NCBI GenBank assembly: GCA_026417715.1
Contig: JAOACU010000175.1
Coordinates: 1-6,199, forward strand
Origin: Anaerolineae bacterium
GTDB lineage: Bacteria > Chloroflexota > Anaerolineae > UBA4142
Length of the DNA stretch: 6,199 bases
Direction of reading: 5' to 3'
The notes beneath the pieces are model-generated. The model saw nothing but the letters and a program-made list of their open reading frames with translations. It was not told the origin of the DNA and ran no database searches. The number at the start of each line of letters is the position of its first letter. Position 1 is the stretch's first letter. Below are positions 1-5,490 of this stretch, piece by piece. Made by a program: the position numbers and the translations under genes.

Positions 1-468
1 TCCACTCGCCCACGCGCTTGTTGCGCCAACGATAACCGTACTCTCGCTGAGCGAAGGCGCGCGCGGTTTATCCTCGCGAATGTTGGCGACATTCGCAGCG
101 CGCGCCAGCGCGTTCAACGCGTTCGCGTTCACTTCGAGTGCAAGATATGGAATCGTCGTAAAGCGACGCATAACGCGCACATTGTGCACGGCAAGTTGAT
201 TGAGCAACGCGTTCTGCGCTTGCGCGATGCTTGCGCGCTGCGCTTGCGCCGCGCGCACATCTAATCTACCTTCAGGTTTGTATGTTGGCACGCGCACGCC
301 GACGATGACGCGCACGTGTCCTTTCGCTTGCGCCTGCGCGACGAGCGCGCCAAGTTCTCTATTCGATTGCGCCCCTATCGGTGAAGTGGAACCTTGTCCC
401 AGAAAGACAAGTGCGAACAAAACGATGACAAGGGCTTGAAGTGTGCGTACGAGTTTTGAGTCGAACAT
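1..468 (-). CDS. Subtilisin-like serine protease (S8 family), N-terminal part: signal peptide, inhibitor I9-type propeptide, start of mature domain; cut by window edge
   Basis: The frame is open from an ATG at 468 to the left edge, giving 156 residues without a stop. Residues 1-35 form a signal peptide: basic start (MFDSKLVR), hydrophobic core LVIVLFALVFL, then a small-residue region ending near IGAQS. Residues about 51-134 look like a peptidase inhibitor I9 propeptide: HVRVIVGVRV, an Ala/Gln-rich helix (QAQRASIAQAQNALLNQL), then RFTTIPYLALEV and the closing strand NVANIRED. After it, SLSESTVIVGATSAWASG resembles the usual entry into the S8 catalytic domain, where the protein would continue with the 'G.G..VAVLDTG' Asp motif beyond the edge. 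The catalytic Asp, His and Ser all lie outside the window, so activity cannot be judged. Secreted subtilases mature by clipping the propeptide after export. No Shine-Dalgarno precedes the ATG; see the promoter at 475-502. The family call rests on the propeptide pattern and the mature-domain entry. Confidence 0.8.
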   Translation of the reverse strand, partial: MFDSKLVRTLQALVIVLFALVFLGQGSTSPIGAQSNRELGALVAQAQAKGHVRVIVGVRVPTYKPEGRLDVRAAQAQRASIAQAQNALLNQLAVHNVRVMRRFTTIPYLALEVNANALNALARAANVANIREDKPRAPSLSESTVIVGATSAWASG

Positions 469-474
469 AGTTGC

Positions 475-502
475 AGTTTATCGCTATCTAGACGCGTGTC
501 AA
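475..502 (-). promoter_or_regulatory. Promoter of the subtilase gene, possibly giving a leaderless mRNA
   Basis: On the minus strand a perfect -35 box TTGACA (502-497) is followed by a 16-bp spacer and a -10-like TAAACT (480-475, four of six consensus bases). Only six bases separate the -10 box from the ATG at 468, so transcription should start at or within a base or two of the start codon. No Shine-Dalgarno lies between them, which fits a leaderless transcript. This is inference from sequence alone. Confidence 0.55.
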
Positions 503-538
503 GAGGGGGTATTGATAGGACGTACAAAGTTGGTTGTT

Positions 539-608
539 GGCGATTGCAAATCGCCGCGACAAAAACCCGATCCCGCTTGTGTGGGATTTGAGTTCTTGTC
601 GCGGCGAT
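539..608. repeat. Nested inverted repeat between the DUF89 gene and the subtilase gene
   Basis: A 13-bp perfect outer stem pairs ATCGCCGCGACAA (550-562) with TTGTCGCGGCGAT (596-608). Inside it, ATCCC (570-574) pairs with GGGAT (583-587) around an 8-base loop. The arm at 549-555 (AATCGCC) can alternatively pair with GGCGATT at 539-545 around a 3-base loop, so two folds compete. In the minus-strand transcript the inner hairpin is followed by CGGG and five T's (565-561), so the element may end the DUF89 transcript. It could equally be a dispersed palindromic repeat. The rest of the gap (469-633) holds only the subtilase promoter. Confidence 0.75.
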
Positions 609-633
609 GGATTCGCTTCGCTCACCACAAGAT

Positions 634-1803
634 TTATTCGCCTTGCACTGGCGCGAACTGAATCACTCCGCGCGTGCCATTCACCCACCACGCGGGGTCT
701 TGCGCGCGCTGACGTTCCGCTTCTCCAGCGGCTAGCCCCACAATCACTTCGGATTTGAGCGTACGCAACGCAACCACTGGCGCGGGAAAATGTGCCGCAA
801 CTTTTTGGAACGGCGTGGTCGGTTCCCAGTGACAATCCCCTACCAAACGCCGATAGTTGGCATCGCCCTTGCACACGACGAGTGTTGCGCGCGCCAGCAT
901 CGCGCGCAAATCGCTGGGCAAATCGTGGAAGAAAAAACCACTCACCCAAAACGGATGATCACTCAGCACCACGCGTCCGTCATTCAACGCGCGCGCCAGT
1001 CGTTGTGCAAGGTGACGCAGTGCGGGCGCATCGGCTTTGCCGAACACATCCAACGTCTCACGTACATCTTGAAGTGTCGCATCGGAAACGAACGTGGGTT
1101 GGGGCTTGACGTGCATAACGATTTCGGTGGCAAGGTCAGTGCGTAACAAAAAATCCACCAACGCCACATCGAATCCCAGTTCGACACCAGCGTTATCGCA
1201 CAGCACGTCCACGCGTCCGCGCGCGCGGCGTAGAAATTCCCACACGCGTGCGCGATCATCCACGAGTAACGACGTGTTGGTGGCATCGTCGGTGATGATG
1301 CCGCGCATACTCAAATCGGCGCGATTGCCCCACAAACTCGCGCGCACGAGTGCGTGAAAGGCGTGCTCGTTTTCAATGGGCAGGTGTTCGAGTATCGCGT
1401 TCACCGCGCGCGGCGCGCGGTCAGGTTGCAATTCCGCGCGTTTGATCGGCGCGTACGGATCGCGGCGATAAAAATCGCCATCCTGAAAATAGCGCGTGGC
1501 TTCCAACAGACGCCGATAGAAAAACGCTTCTGCCCAATACCAAGGCAAATCAAGCCAAGTTCGTCCCAGATACGCGCGCGCTTGCGCGTTCCAAAATTCG
1601 CGGTCTTCGGCGTCCTCGCGCAACAATTGCAATGTGCCATTGACGATTTCGGCGCGTAGCGCGCGCAACGCGGCAACCATCTCGGCAGGATAAGCGTTGA
1701 CGGCAATGACCTCGTCAATGATGCGCGGAATGCGCGTCTGGAAGGTTTTTCGCGCAAACGATTCTGGTTCGGAGGTGAGCAAGAGTGGAGGAAGCGTGGG
1801 CAT
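634..1803 (-). CDS. DUF89 / ARMT1-like damage-control phosphatase
   Basis: This 389-residue protein belongs to the DUF89 family, the subgroup containing human ARMT1 and yeast YMR027W. Visible landmarks in order are the N-terminal SFARKTFQTRIPRII, LPWYWAEAFFYRR (86-98), SLWGNRADLS (156-165), the metal motif DNAG with Asp203 and Asn204 plus Glu208, HVKPQPTFVSD with Asp241, KGDANYRRL (312-320), and RTLKSEV (347-353). Asp203, Asn204 and Asp241 have the same spacing as the three metal ligands of ARMT1. Studied members are Mn- or Ni-dependent phosphatases acting on sugar phosphates such as fructose 1-phosphate and on damaged metabolites. The protein methyltransferase activity once proposed for ARMT1 is disputed. 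The protein has no signal peptide and should be cytoplasmic. The start fits the family N-terminus, but there is no clear Shine-Dalgarno and a palindrome ends eight bases upstream. The substrate here is unknown. Confidence 0.88.
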   Translation of the reverse strand: MPTLPPLLLTSEPESFARKTFQTRIPRIIDEVIAVNAYPAEMVAALRALRAEIVNGTLQLLREDAEDREFWNAQARAYLGRTWLDLPWYWAEAFFYRRLLEATRYFQDGDFYRRDPYAPIKRAELQPDRAPRAVNAILEHLPIENEHAFHALVRASLWGNRADLSMRGIITDDATNTSLLVDDRARVWEFLRRARGRVDVLCDNAGVELGFDVALVDFLLRTDLATEIVMHVKPQPTFVSDATLQDVRETLDVFGKADAPALRHLAQRLARALNDGRVVLSDHPFWVSGFFFHDLPSDLRAMLARATLVVCKGDANYRRLVGDCHWEPTTPFQKVAAHFPAPVVALRTLKSEVIVGLAAGEAERQRAQDPAWWVNGTRGVIQFAPVQGE

Positions 1804-1811
1804 GGCTTAAA

Positions 1812-1845
1812 AGTGTAGGACAAATTTGCGAATTTGTCCTACACT
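1812..1845. repeat. 34-bp palindrome between the DUF362 and DUF89 genes
   Basis: AGTGTAGGACAAATT (1812-1826) is repeated perfectly in inverted orientation at 1831-1845 around a 4-base loop, so almost the whole 46-bp gap is one hairpin. It starts four bases after the DUF362 stop codon and ends eight bases before the DUF89 ATG. In the minus-strand transcript only four T's follow, one of them inside the stem, and the stem is A+T-rich at its tip, so it is a poor terminator. It may be a dispersed palindromic repeat, an operator, or a structure that tunes DUF89 translation. Confidence 0.85.
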
Positions 1846-1849
1846 GGAT

Positions 1850-3088
1850 TCATCCTTTGCGTTTGAGTGCGAGGTATGTCCCAACGACGAACGCAAGCAA
1901 ACCCGCGAGTGTGCCCGCACTTGCCGCAAGGAAGGGCGTGCGTGAGCCATAACCCGGATTGATGGGACGATCGGGACTGTACTTTTCTTGGAGCAGTCTG
2001 CCCCAATCGGTTTTGAGCGCGGCTTGGGCGCGCGCCTTGCCGATGAATGGATACCAGTACCAGTTGTGGTAAATGTTCGAGGCGGCAAACGACCAAGGGA
2101 CAAGCGGTGTACGTAGCAACAAGTGTTCAAAAGGTTTCAAGGGTCCGTGATAGATTTGATGTTGTCCCCACGACGCGAATGTATTTTCGTACGCGCTAAA
2201 GTGCCAGTTTTCTTCTGCCGCGTCCACATCGCCAATGAATTTGATCTCGCGCGGATCGCCGACGCCCAAACCGCGTTCGTGCGCGCGGCGGATGAATCGC
2301 AAACTCATCGGATCGAGTCCCATAATCTTTGCCGAGGTCGCATCAATCGCGACAGGATCGGAACTCGCGAGGATGACGTTCTTGATGTGCCAACGCATCG
2401 CGCGTGGACCAGGACCTTCGCCCGCGATTGTGCCATCCATCACGCAAAAGATGCCAGTGTGAATGTCTTGTTGAATCTGCAAGAGATCAACGAGCGTGTC
2501 GTCAATGACGCTGTGCGTCCAGTGGCGTTTTTGATCGAGCAGACCACCAAACGCGTTTTTCATCGCGCCGGTGACGTGTGTGAACACGTGGGTCTTGACA
2601 GTCGGCAAATGCAAAACGTTCTTGCCGTAGAGTAGTTTGGGAATACGCACACCATCACGATACACTTGATCGAGGACAAGGAAAGGTTGCTTGGGTTCAT
2701 AGACCACCCATTCCATTTCGGGGCTGTAGGTTTCGGCGGTGCGCAAACCGTACTTGTCTTGGATGTACTTGTGCCGATTGTTGATTTGTCCTTCGCGTCC
2801 GTTGACCACGACCGTATCGTTGTGCGTGGCGATGATTTTGTCGCGCGCATAACCATCGGCGAGAAGCGTACGCACCACGCCTTCGAGTTGCCAAGGCGCG
2901 GTCGAACAACCGGGATACCAGATTTGCCACGAGATATTGATTTTGAGCAGGGTGTCTTTGTCTTTGGGCAAGTTGTCGGTGTAATTGGCTAGGCGCATCA
3001 AGCGCGCGTAATCTTCGAGCACCGTTTGAGGTGATGTGCGTAAGATGACTACTTGACCGCGTCCTGGAAAGTTTTTGGGATCAATCAT
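1850..3088 (-). CDS. DUF362 domain protein with C-terminal membrane anchor
   Basis: The protein has 412 residues from the ATG at 3088. An open frame continues upstream to 3199, but a strong Shine-Dalgarno (GGAGG, four bases from the ATG) and a promoter inside that extension fix the start. DUF362 landmarks are DTLLKINISWQ (45-55), LPTVKTH (161-167), MKNAFGG (176-182), MDGTIAGEGPGP (217-228) and DPVAIDATSAKIMGLDP (244-260). Only two cysteines are visible (61 and 215), and there is no CxxCxxC ferredoxin cluster of the kind fused to many DUF362 proteins. Residues 386-408 (FLAASAGTLAGLLAFVVGTY) form one hydrophobic segment followed by LALKRKG. With no signal peptide, the catalytic part probably faces the cytoplasm as a tail-anchored protein. 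The biochemical role of this family branch is not established; redox or metal-related functions are only guesses. Confidence 0.87.
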   Translation of the reverse strand: MIDPKNFPGRGQVVILRTSPQTVLEDYARLMRLANYTDNLPKDKDTLLKINISWQIWYPGCSTAPWQLEGVVRTLLADGYARDKIIATHNDTVVVNGREGQINNRHKYIQDKYGLRTAETYSPEMEWVVYEPKQPFLVLDQVYRDGVRIPKLLYGKNVLHLPTVKTHVFTHVTGAMKNAFGGLLDQKRHWTHSVIDDTLVDLLQIQQDIHTGIFCVMDGTIAGEGPGPRAMRWHIKNVILASSDPVAIDATSAKIMGLDPMSLRFIRRAHERGLGVGDPREIKFIGDVDAAEENWHFSAYENTFASWGQHQIYHGPLKPFEHLLLRTPLVPWSFAASNIYHNWYWYPFIGKARAQAALKTDWGRLLQEKYSPDRPINPGYGSRTPFLAASAGTLAGLLAFVVGTYLALKRKG

Positions 3089-3092
3089 TTTG

Positions 3093-3097
3093 CCTCC
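3093..3097 (-). promoter_or_regulatory. Shine-Dalgarno of the DUF362 gene
   Basis: GGAGG on the minus strand sits four bases before the ATG at 3088. No comparable site precedes the longer reading-frame start at 3199, so this site decides the start. Confidence 0.85.
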
Positions 3098-3117
3098 GGG
3101 TGTAGATTTCCAACGTG

Positions 3118-3146
3118 AGTATAGCCCAAATTTCAGAGTTTGTCTA
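3118..3146 (-). promoter_or_regulatory. Sigma-70-type promoter of the DUF362 gene
   Basis: A -35 box TAGACA (3146-3141) and a -10 box TATACT (3123-3118), each five of six consensus bases, are separated by the optimal 17 bp. Transcription would start near 3111, leaving a leader of about 23 bases that contains the GGAGG site. The promoter lies inside the open frame upstream of 3088, which excludes the longer start. Confidence 0.75.
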
Positions 3147-3181
3147 ATGACATTTGCGAAACTAGGATTTCTGTCCATAAA

Positions 3182-3231
3182 GAACACCAAGGTCACCAAA
3201 AAGCGCAGAAACTTGGTGACGCTTGGTGTTC
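3182..3231. repeat. Imperfect inverted repeat built from CACCAA words, 3' of the secreted-protein gene
   Basis: The left arm GAACACCAAGGTCACCAA (3182-3199) pairs with the right arm at 3213-3231, which is its reverse complement apart from one extra base (a one-base bulge). The loop is 13 bases. Each arm contains the word CACCAA (or TTGGTG) twice, so there are four copies in 50 bp. On the minus strand it lies 33 bases past the stop codon of the secreted-protein gene and is followed only by TTTATGG, so it would be a weak terminator at best. It sits upstream of the -35 box of the DUF362 promoter. Confidence 0.75.
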
Positions 3232-3264
3232 GTGGAAAAAATTATTTCGCAAGTCCAATCGCCG

Positions 3265-4110
3265 TCACCACACCCGTTGGCTACACACGCTAACAAAACC
3301 ATCCCAAATCATTTGATTGTACACCAGCACAAAAACCCAACCATGAAAACGCCCTTCATACCACAAGAGATGCTGAGGAATGTTGGGATTGTGGCTGGCA
3401 AAGCCGACGATTCCACCGCCAGTGGCTTGTTCTACTGTAACGTTGTCGGGACCTGCTAGAAGCAAACCACGCTCATCGGTGTTCACACTCAAAATCGCCG
3501 CGTTCGGTGGCGAGAACGCCCACATTGGTCCCAGACTTTCTGGTCCGTAAATCGCCATCACAAATCCTTCCAGGAAATTGGGAGTTTGCGGCGCCGAGCC
3601 GGGAAACGCGTTCATCTGCCACGCGCTGCCAGGCGCCGTGCCGAGCATATAACGATCGGCGGCACCAAACCGTGCATAGCCCGTAGCGGTCGTGGCACCA
3701 TTCGGTTCATCATCCAGCCAAATCTGGGTACGACGATCGCCATACGTTTCCAGTTTGAACCAGCGCGCTTTGCCGGCGGGAATCGCCAAGGTGGCACAGT
3801 TGGGCAATTCAATCTGATAGCCCGCTTCAGGGTCAGGACTGCGTTCAGCCCACAAGCCGCTAATGTTGATCGCGCGACGTGGCGTAGTGCCATCGCCGCT
3901 CTTGAAACTTGGTACACCACCGGGCCAGGCATAACCAAACGGCGACAAGCCAAAGCGTGCTGCTGCACCGACCGCATCGTGTACAATCCCCGTGATTGGA
4001 TAGCCACCAAAGGGGTCTTCGTTTCTACCGGGAGCATCGGCAGATACCGAAAGTGGTACGAGGCACCAGATAACCAGAAAAACGAATAAAACTACGTGAC
4101 GCGCTTTCAT
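3265..4110 (-). CDS. Secreted protein of unknown function
   Basis: The protein has 281 residues from the ATG at 4110. The frame stays open to 4179, but AAGGAG lies eight bases before 4110 and the predicted transcription start is near 4175, so the shorter start is preferred. Residues 1-24 are a clear signal peptide: MKAR, core HVVLFVFLVIWCLVPL, and a likely cut after VSA before DAPGRN. The mature part is rich in Gly, Pro and Trp and looks all-beta. Residues about 110-150 (IPAGKARWFKLETYGDRR, then TQIWLDDEP) recall the single beta-sandwich 'WY-x-L' pattern of prepeptidase C-like domains in exported proteins; this is a weak resemblance. There is no C-terminal anchor, lipobox or sorting signal, and only one cysteine remains in the mature C-terminus. 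The gene stands alone, with its own promoter and a terminator of the preceding gene upstream. I do not recognise a function. Confidence 0.82.
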   Translation of the reverse strand: MKARHVVLFVFLVIWCLVPLSVSADAPGRNEDPFGGYPITGIVHDAVGAAARFGLSPFGYAWPGGVPSFKSGDGTTPRRAINISGLWAERSPDPEAGYQIELPNCATLAIPAGKARWFKLETYGDRRTQIWLDDEPNGATTATGYARFGAADRYMLGTAPGSAWQMNAFPGSAPQTPNFLEGFVMAIYGPESLGPMWAFSPPNAAILSVNTDERGLLLAGPDNVTVEQATGGGIVGFASHNPNIPQHLLWYEGRFHGWVFVLVYNQMIWDGFVSVCSQRVW

Positions 4111-4118
4111 CGTTCCTT

Positions 4119-4124
4119 CTCCTT
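4119..4124 (-). promoter_or_regulatory. Shine-Dalgarno of the secreted-protein gene
   Basis: AAGGAG lies eight bases before the ATG at 4110. A second, closer AAGGA (4118-4114) follows it only three bases from the ATG. The first is the better placed. The site starts directly after the last hairpin of the leader. Confidence 0.8.
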
Positions 4125-4125
4125 T

Positions 4126-4175
4126 CGATCCACAGGATCGCCGTGCGCTTGTTGCAAGCGAACGGCTCGCGGAGC
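4126..4175 (-). promoter_or_regulatory. Structured 5' leader: three consecutive hairpins
   Basis: In transcript order: GCTC/GAGC (4175-4172 with 4168-4165) around a 3-base loop; then a 10-bp stem with a single mismatch (4165-4155 with 4151-4141, inner CGCTTG/CAAGCG, outer ACGG/CCGT) around a 3-base loop; then CGATCC/GGATCG (4140-4135 with 4131-4126) around a 3-base loop. The first and second share base 4165. Nearly every base from the predicted transcription start to the Shine-Dalgarno is in a stem or a triloop. It may stabilise the mRNA 5' end or be a regulator binding site. It matches no riboswitch class I know. Confidence 0.6.
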
Positions 4176-4181
4176 ACACGT

Positions 4182-4211
4182 ATCATACACCTGTTAGTTG
4201 AAACTTGTCAA
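4182..4211 (-). promoter_or_regulatory. Sigma-70-type promoter of the secreted-protein gene
   Basis: A perfect -35 box TTGACA (4211-4206) and a -10 box TATGAT (4187-4182, five of six consensus bases) are separated by 18 bp. The predicted start of transcription is near 4175, giving a leader of about 65 bases before the ATG at 4110. It lies between the terminator of the acyl-CoA dehydrogenase gene and the leader hairpins, so this gene is likely transcribed on its own. Confidence 0.75.
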
Positions 4212-4253
4212 AGTCAATGAGATTCGCGTCGCGCCAACGAATCGCGAACGAAT

Positions 4254-4290
4254 AAAAATGGTGGCGAGTGATTTTACCACTCGCCACCAT
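4254..4290 (-). terminator. Rho-independent terminator of the acyl-CoA dehydrogenase gene
   Basis: A 13-bp perfect stem (4290-4278 with 4270-4258; core GGTGGCGAGTG) closes a 7-base loop and is followed in the minus-strand transcript by TTTTTATT. It begins 13 bases after the stop codon. On the plus strand no T-run follows, so it acts only for leftward transcription. Confidence 0.93.
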
Positions 4291-4303
4291 CTACACCGTC
4301 GGT

Positions 4304-5467
4304 TTAGCCAAACCCGATCATAAAGCGCGAGATAATGAGGCGTTGGATTTGCGCCGTGCCTTCGTAAATCTGCATAATCTTGGCATCGCGCATAAACTTT
4401 TCGACGGGGTAATCGCGCATATACCCCATTCCACCAACGATTTGCACAGCATCGGTCGTCACTTTCATCGCTACATCACCCGCAAAGACCTTTGCCATCG
4501 AAGCCGCGACGCTGTTTGGTTCTTGCTGATCGAGCAACCACGCGGCGCGCCAGCACAAGAGACGCGCGGCATCAATTTCGGTCGCCATATCGGCGAGCAT
4601 AAATTGAATCGCTTGTTGTTTAGCAATCGGACGGCCAAACTGTTTGCGCTCTTGCGCGTACTGCAACGCGAACTCGAACGCAGCGCGCGCAACACCGACC
4701 GCGCCCGCGGCAACGATGGGACGTGAGTGATCAAGCGTCTGCATCACGATACCAAAGCCATCCCCTTCTTGTCCCAACCGATTCTCCTCGGGCACGAAAC
4801 AGTCTTCAAAGTGCACCTGAGCCGTGTGCGATGCGCGAATGCCCATCTTCTTTTCTTTCTTGCCAGGGATGACACCTTTCCAGCCACCTTCGACGATGAA
4901 ACCATCAATGCCATCCACGCCCAAACTGGGATCGCGCGTGGCAAACACGGTGTACACATCGGCGATGCCGCCATTGGTGATGAAATGTTTGGTGCCGTTG
5001 AGGATGTAACCGCCGTCCACTTTTTTCGCGCTGGTCTTGATCGCGGCAGCATCGCTTCCCGCTTCGGGTTCGGTGAGCGCGAACGCGCCGAGACGCGGCA
5101 TTCCATCCTTCTTGGGTTCGCACAACATCGTCAAGTACTTTTTCTTTTGCGCTTCATTGCCCGCGATGAGAATCGGTAGCGCGCCGAGCATAATGCCACC
5201 CATCGAAGTTGCAATGCCGGCGCAGCCCCAAAACAGTTCCTCTTGCACGATGCAATCGGTCACATGACTCATCACCCCTGCGCCGCCGTACTCTTCGGGA
5301 ATGGCATACGTCAACAGTCCTACGTCGAACGCTTTTTTCAGGACGGGCCAGGGAAATTCTTCCTTTTCATCGTACTCGTGAGCCACCGAGCGCATTTCAC
5401 GTTCGGCGAACTCGTGCGCCATTTCTTTCATGCGCTGTTGCTCTTCAGTGAGTTCAAAACCGATCAT
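4304..5467 (-). CDS. Acyl-CoA dehydrogenase
   Basis: This 387-residue, full-length member of the FAD-dependent acyl-CoA dehydrogenase family forms the 2,3-double bond of an acyl-CoA in beta-oxidation or branched-chain amino acid breakdown, passing electrons to electron-transfer flavoprotein. An N-terminal helical domain (about 1-120) leads to the first family signature ALTEPEAGSD (130-139), followed by FITNGG (162-167) in the FAD-binding beta domain. The C-terminal helical domain has ERKQFGRPI (273-281) and the second signature QIVGGMGYMRDYP (342-354). The catalytic base is Glu369 in QIYEGTAQIQR, the short- and medium-chain position. The start at 5467 is set by AAGGAG seven bases upstream; the longer frame start at 5485 would overlap that site. 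Its terminator follows the stop. The upstream neighbour is a racemase-like CoA-transferase, so a methyl-branched acyl-CoA is a plausible substrate. Chain length cannot be read from the sequence. Confidence 0.96.
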   Translation of the reverse strand: MIGFELTEEQQRMKEMAHEFAEREMRSVAHEYDEKEEFPWPVLKKAFDVGLLTYAIPEEYGGAGVMSHVTDCIVQEELFWGCAGIATSMGGIMLGALPILIAGNEAQKKKYLTMLCEPKKDGMPRLGAFALTEPEAGSDAAAIKTSAKKVDGGYILNGTKHFITNGGIADVYTVFATRDPSLGVDGIDGFIVEGGWKGVIPGKKEKKMGIRASHTAQVHFEDCFVPEENRLGQEGDGFGIVMQTLDHSRPIVAAGAVGVARAAFEFALQYAQERKQFGRPIAKQQAIQFMLADMATEIDAARLLCWRAAWLLDQQEPNSVAASMAKVFAGDVAMKVTTDAVQIVGGMGYMRDYPVEKFMRDAKIMQIYEGTAQIQRLIISRFMIGFG

Positions 5468-5474
5468 TGTTTCA

Positions 5475-5480
5475 CTCCTT
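5475..5480 (-). promoter_or_regulatory. Shine-Dalgarno of the acyl-CoA dehydrogenase gene
   Basis: AAGGAG lies seven bases before the ATG at 5467. It rules out the in-frame ATG at 5485, which is just upstream of this site and has no Shine-Dalgarno of its own. Confidence 0.88.
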
Positions 5481-5490
5481 CCCATTGGAA

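Noticed and set aside
200..439. Plus-strand frame of 79 codons
   Set aside because: It lies antisense to the subtilase N-terminus, has a Cys/Ala/Thr-rich composition typical of a shadow frame, and has no domain pattern. The minus-strand frame gives a sensible signal peptide and propeptide.
488..949. Minus-strand frame of 153 codons
   Set aside because: It overlaps the 3' end of the DUF89 gene in another frame and runs into the palindrome; its Arg/Ala/Ser-rich composition is not protein-like.
1812..1845. Palindrome as a rho-independent terminator of the DUF362 gene
   Set aside because: Only four T's follow, one of them within the stem, and the stem tip is A+T-rich. Weak partial termination cannot be excluded.
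2123..2635. Plus-strand frame of 170 codons
   Set aside because: It is antisense to the DUF362 gene, whose family motifs are intact; no family pattern or convincing start site is seen on the plus strand.
3089..3199. N-terminal extension of the DUF362 protein by 37 residues
   Set aside because: The -35 and -10 boxes and the GGAGG site lie inside it, and its start is within the repeat at 3182-3231.
3118..3264. Plus-strand promoter or small gene in the gap between the DUF362 and secreted-protein genes
   Set aside because: The plus-strand frames here are short, overlap the repeat and lack ribosome sites; the gap is explained by the minus-strand promoter and the hairpin.
3586..4089. Plus-strand frame of 167 codons
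   Set aside because: It is antisense to the secreted-protein gene and has no recognisable features; the minus strand has promoter, Shine-Dalgarno and signal peptide.
4111..4179. N-terminal extension of the secreted protein by 23 residues
   Set aside because: It would bury the signal peptide behind an Arg/Ser-rich stretch and start upstream of the predicted transcription start.
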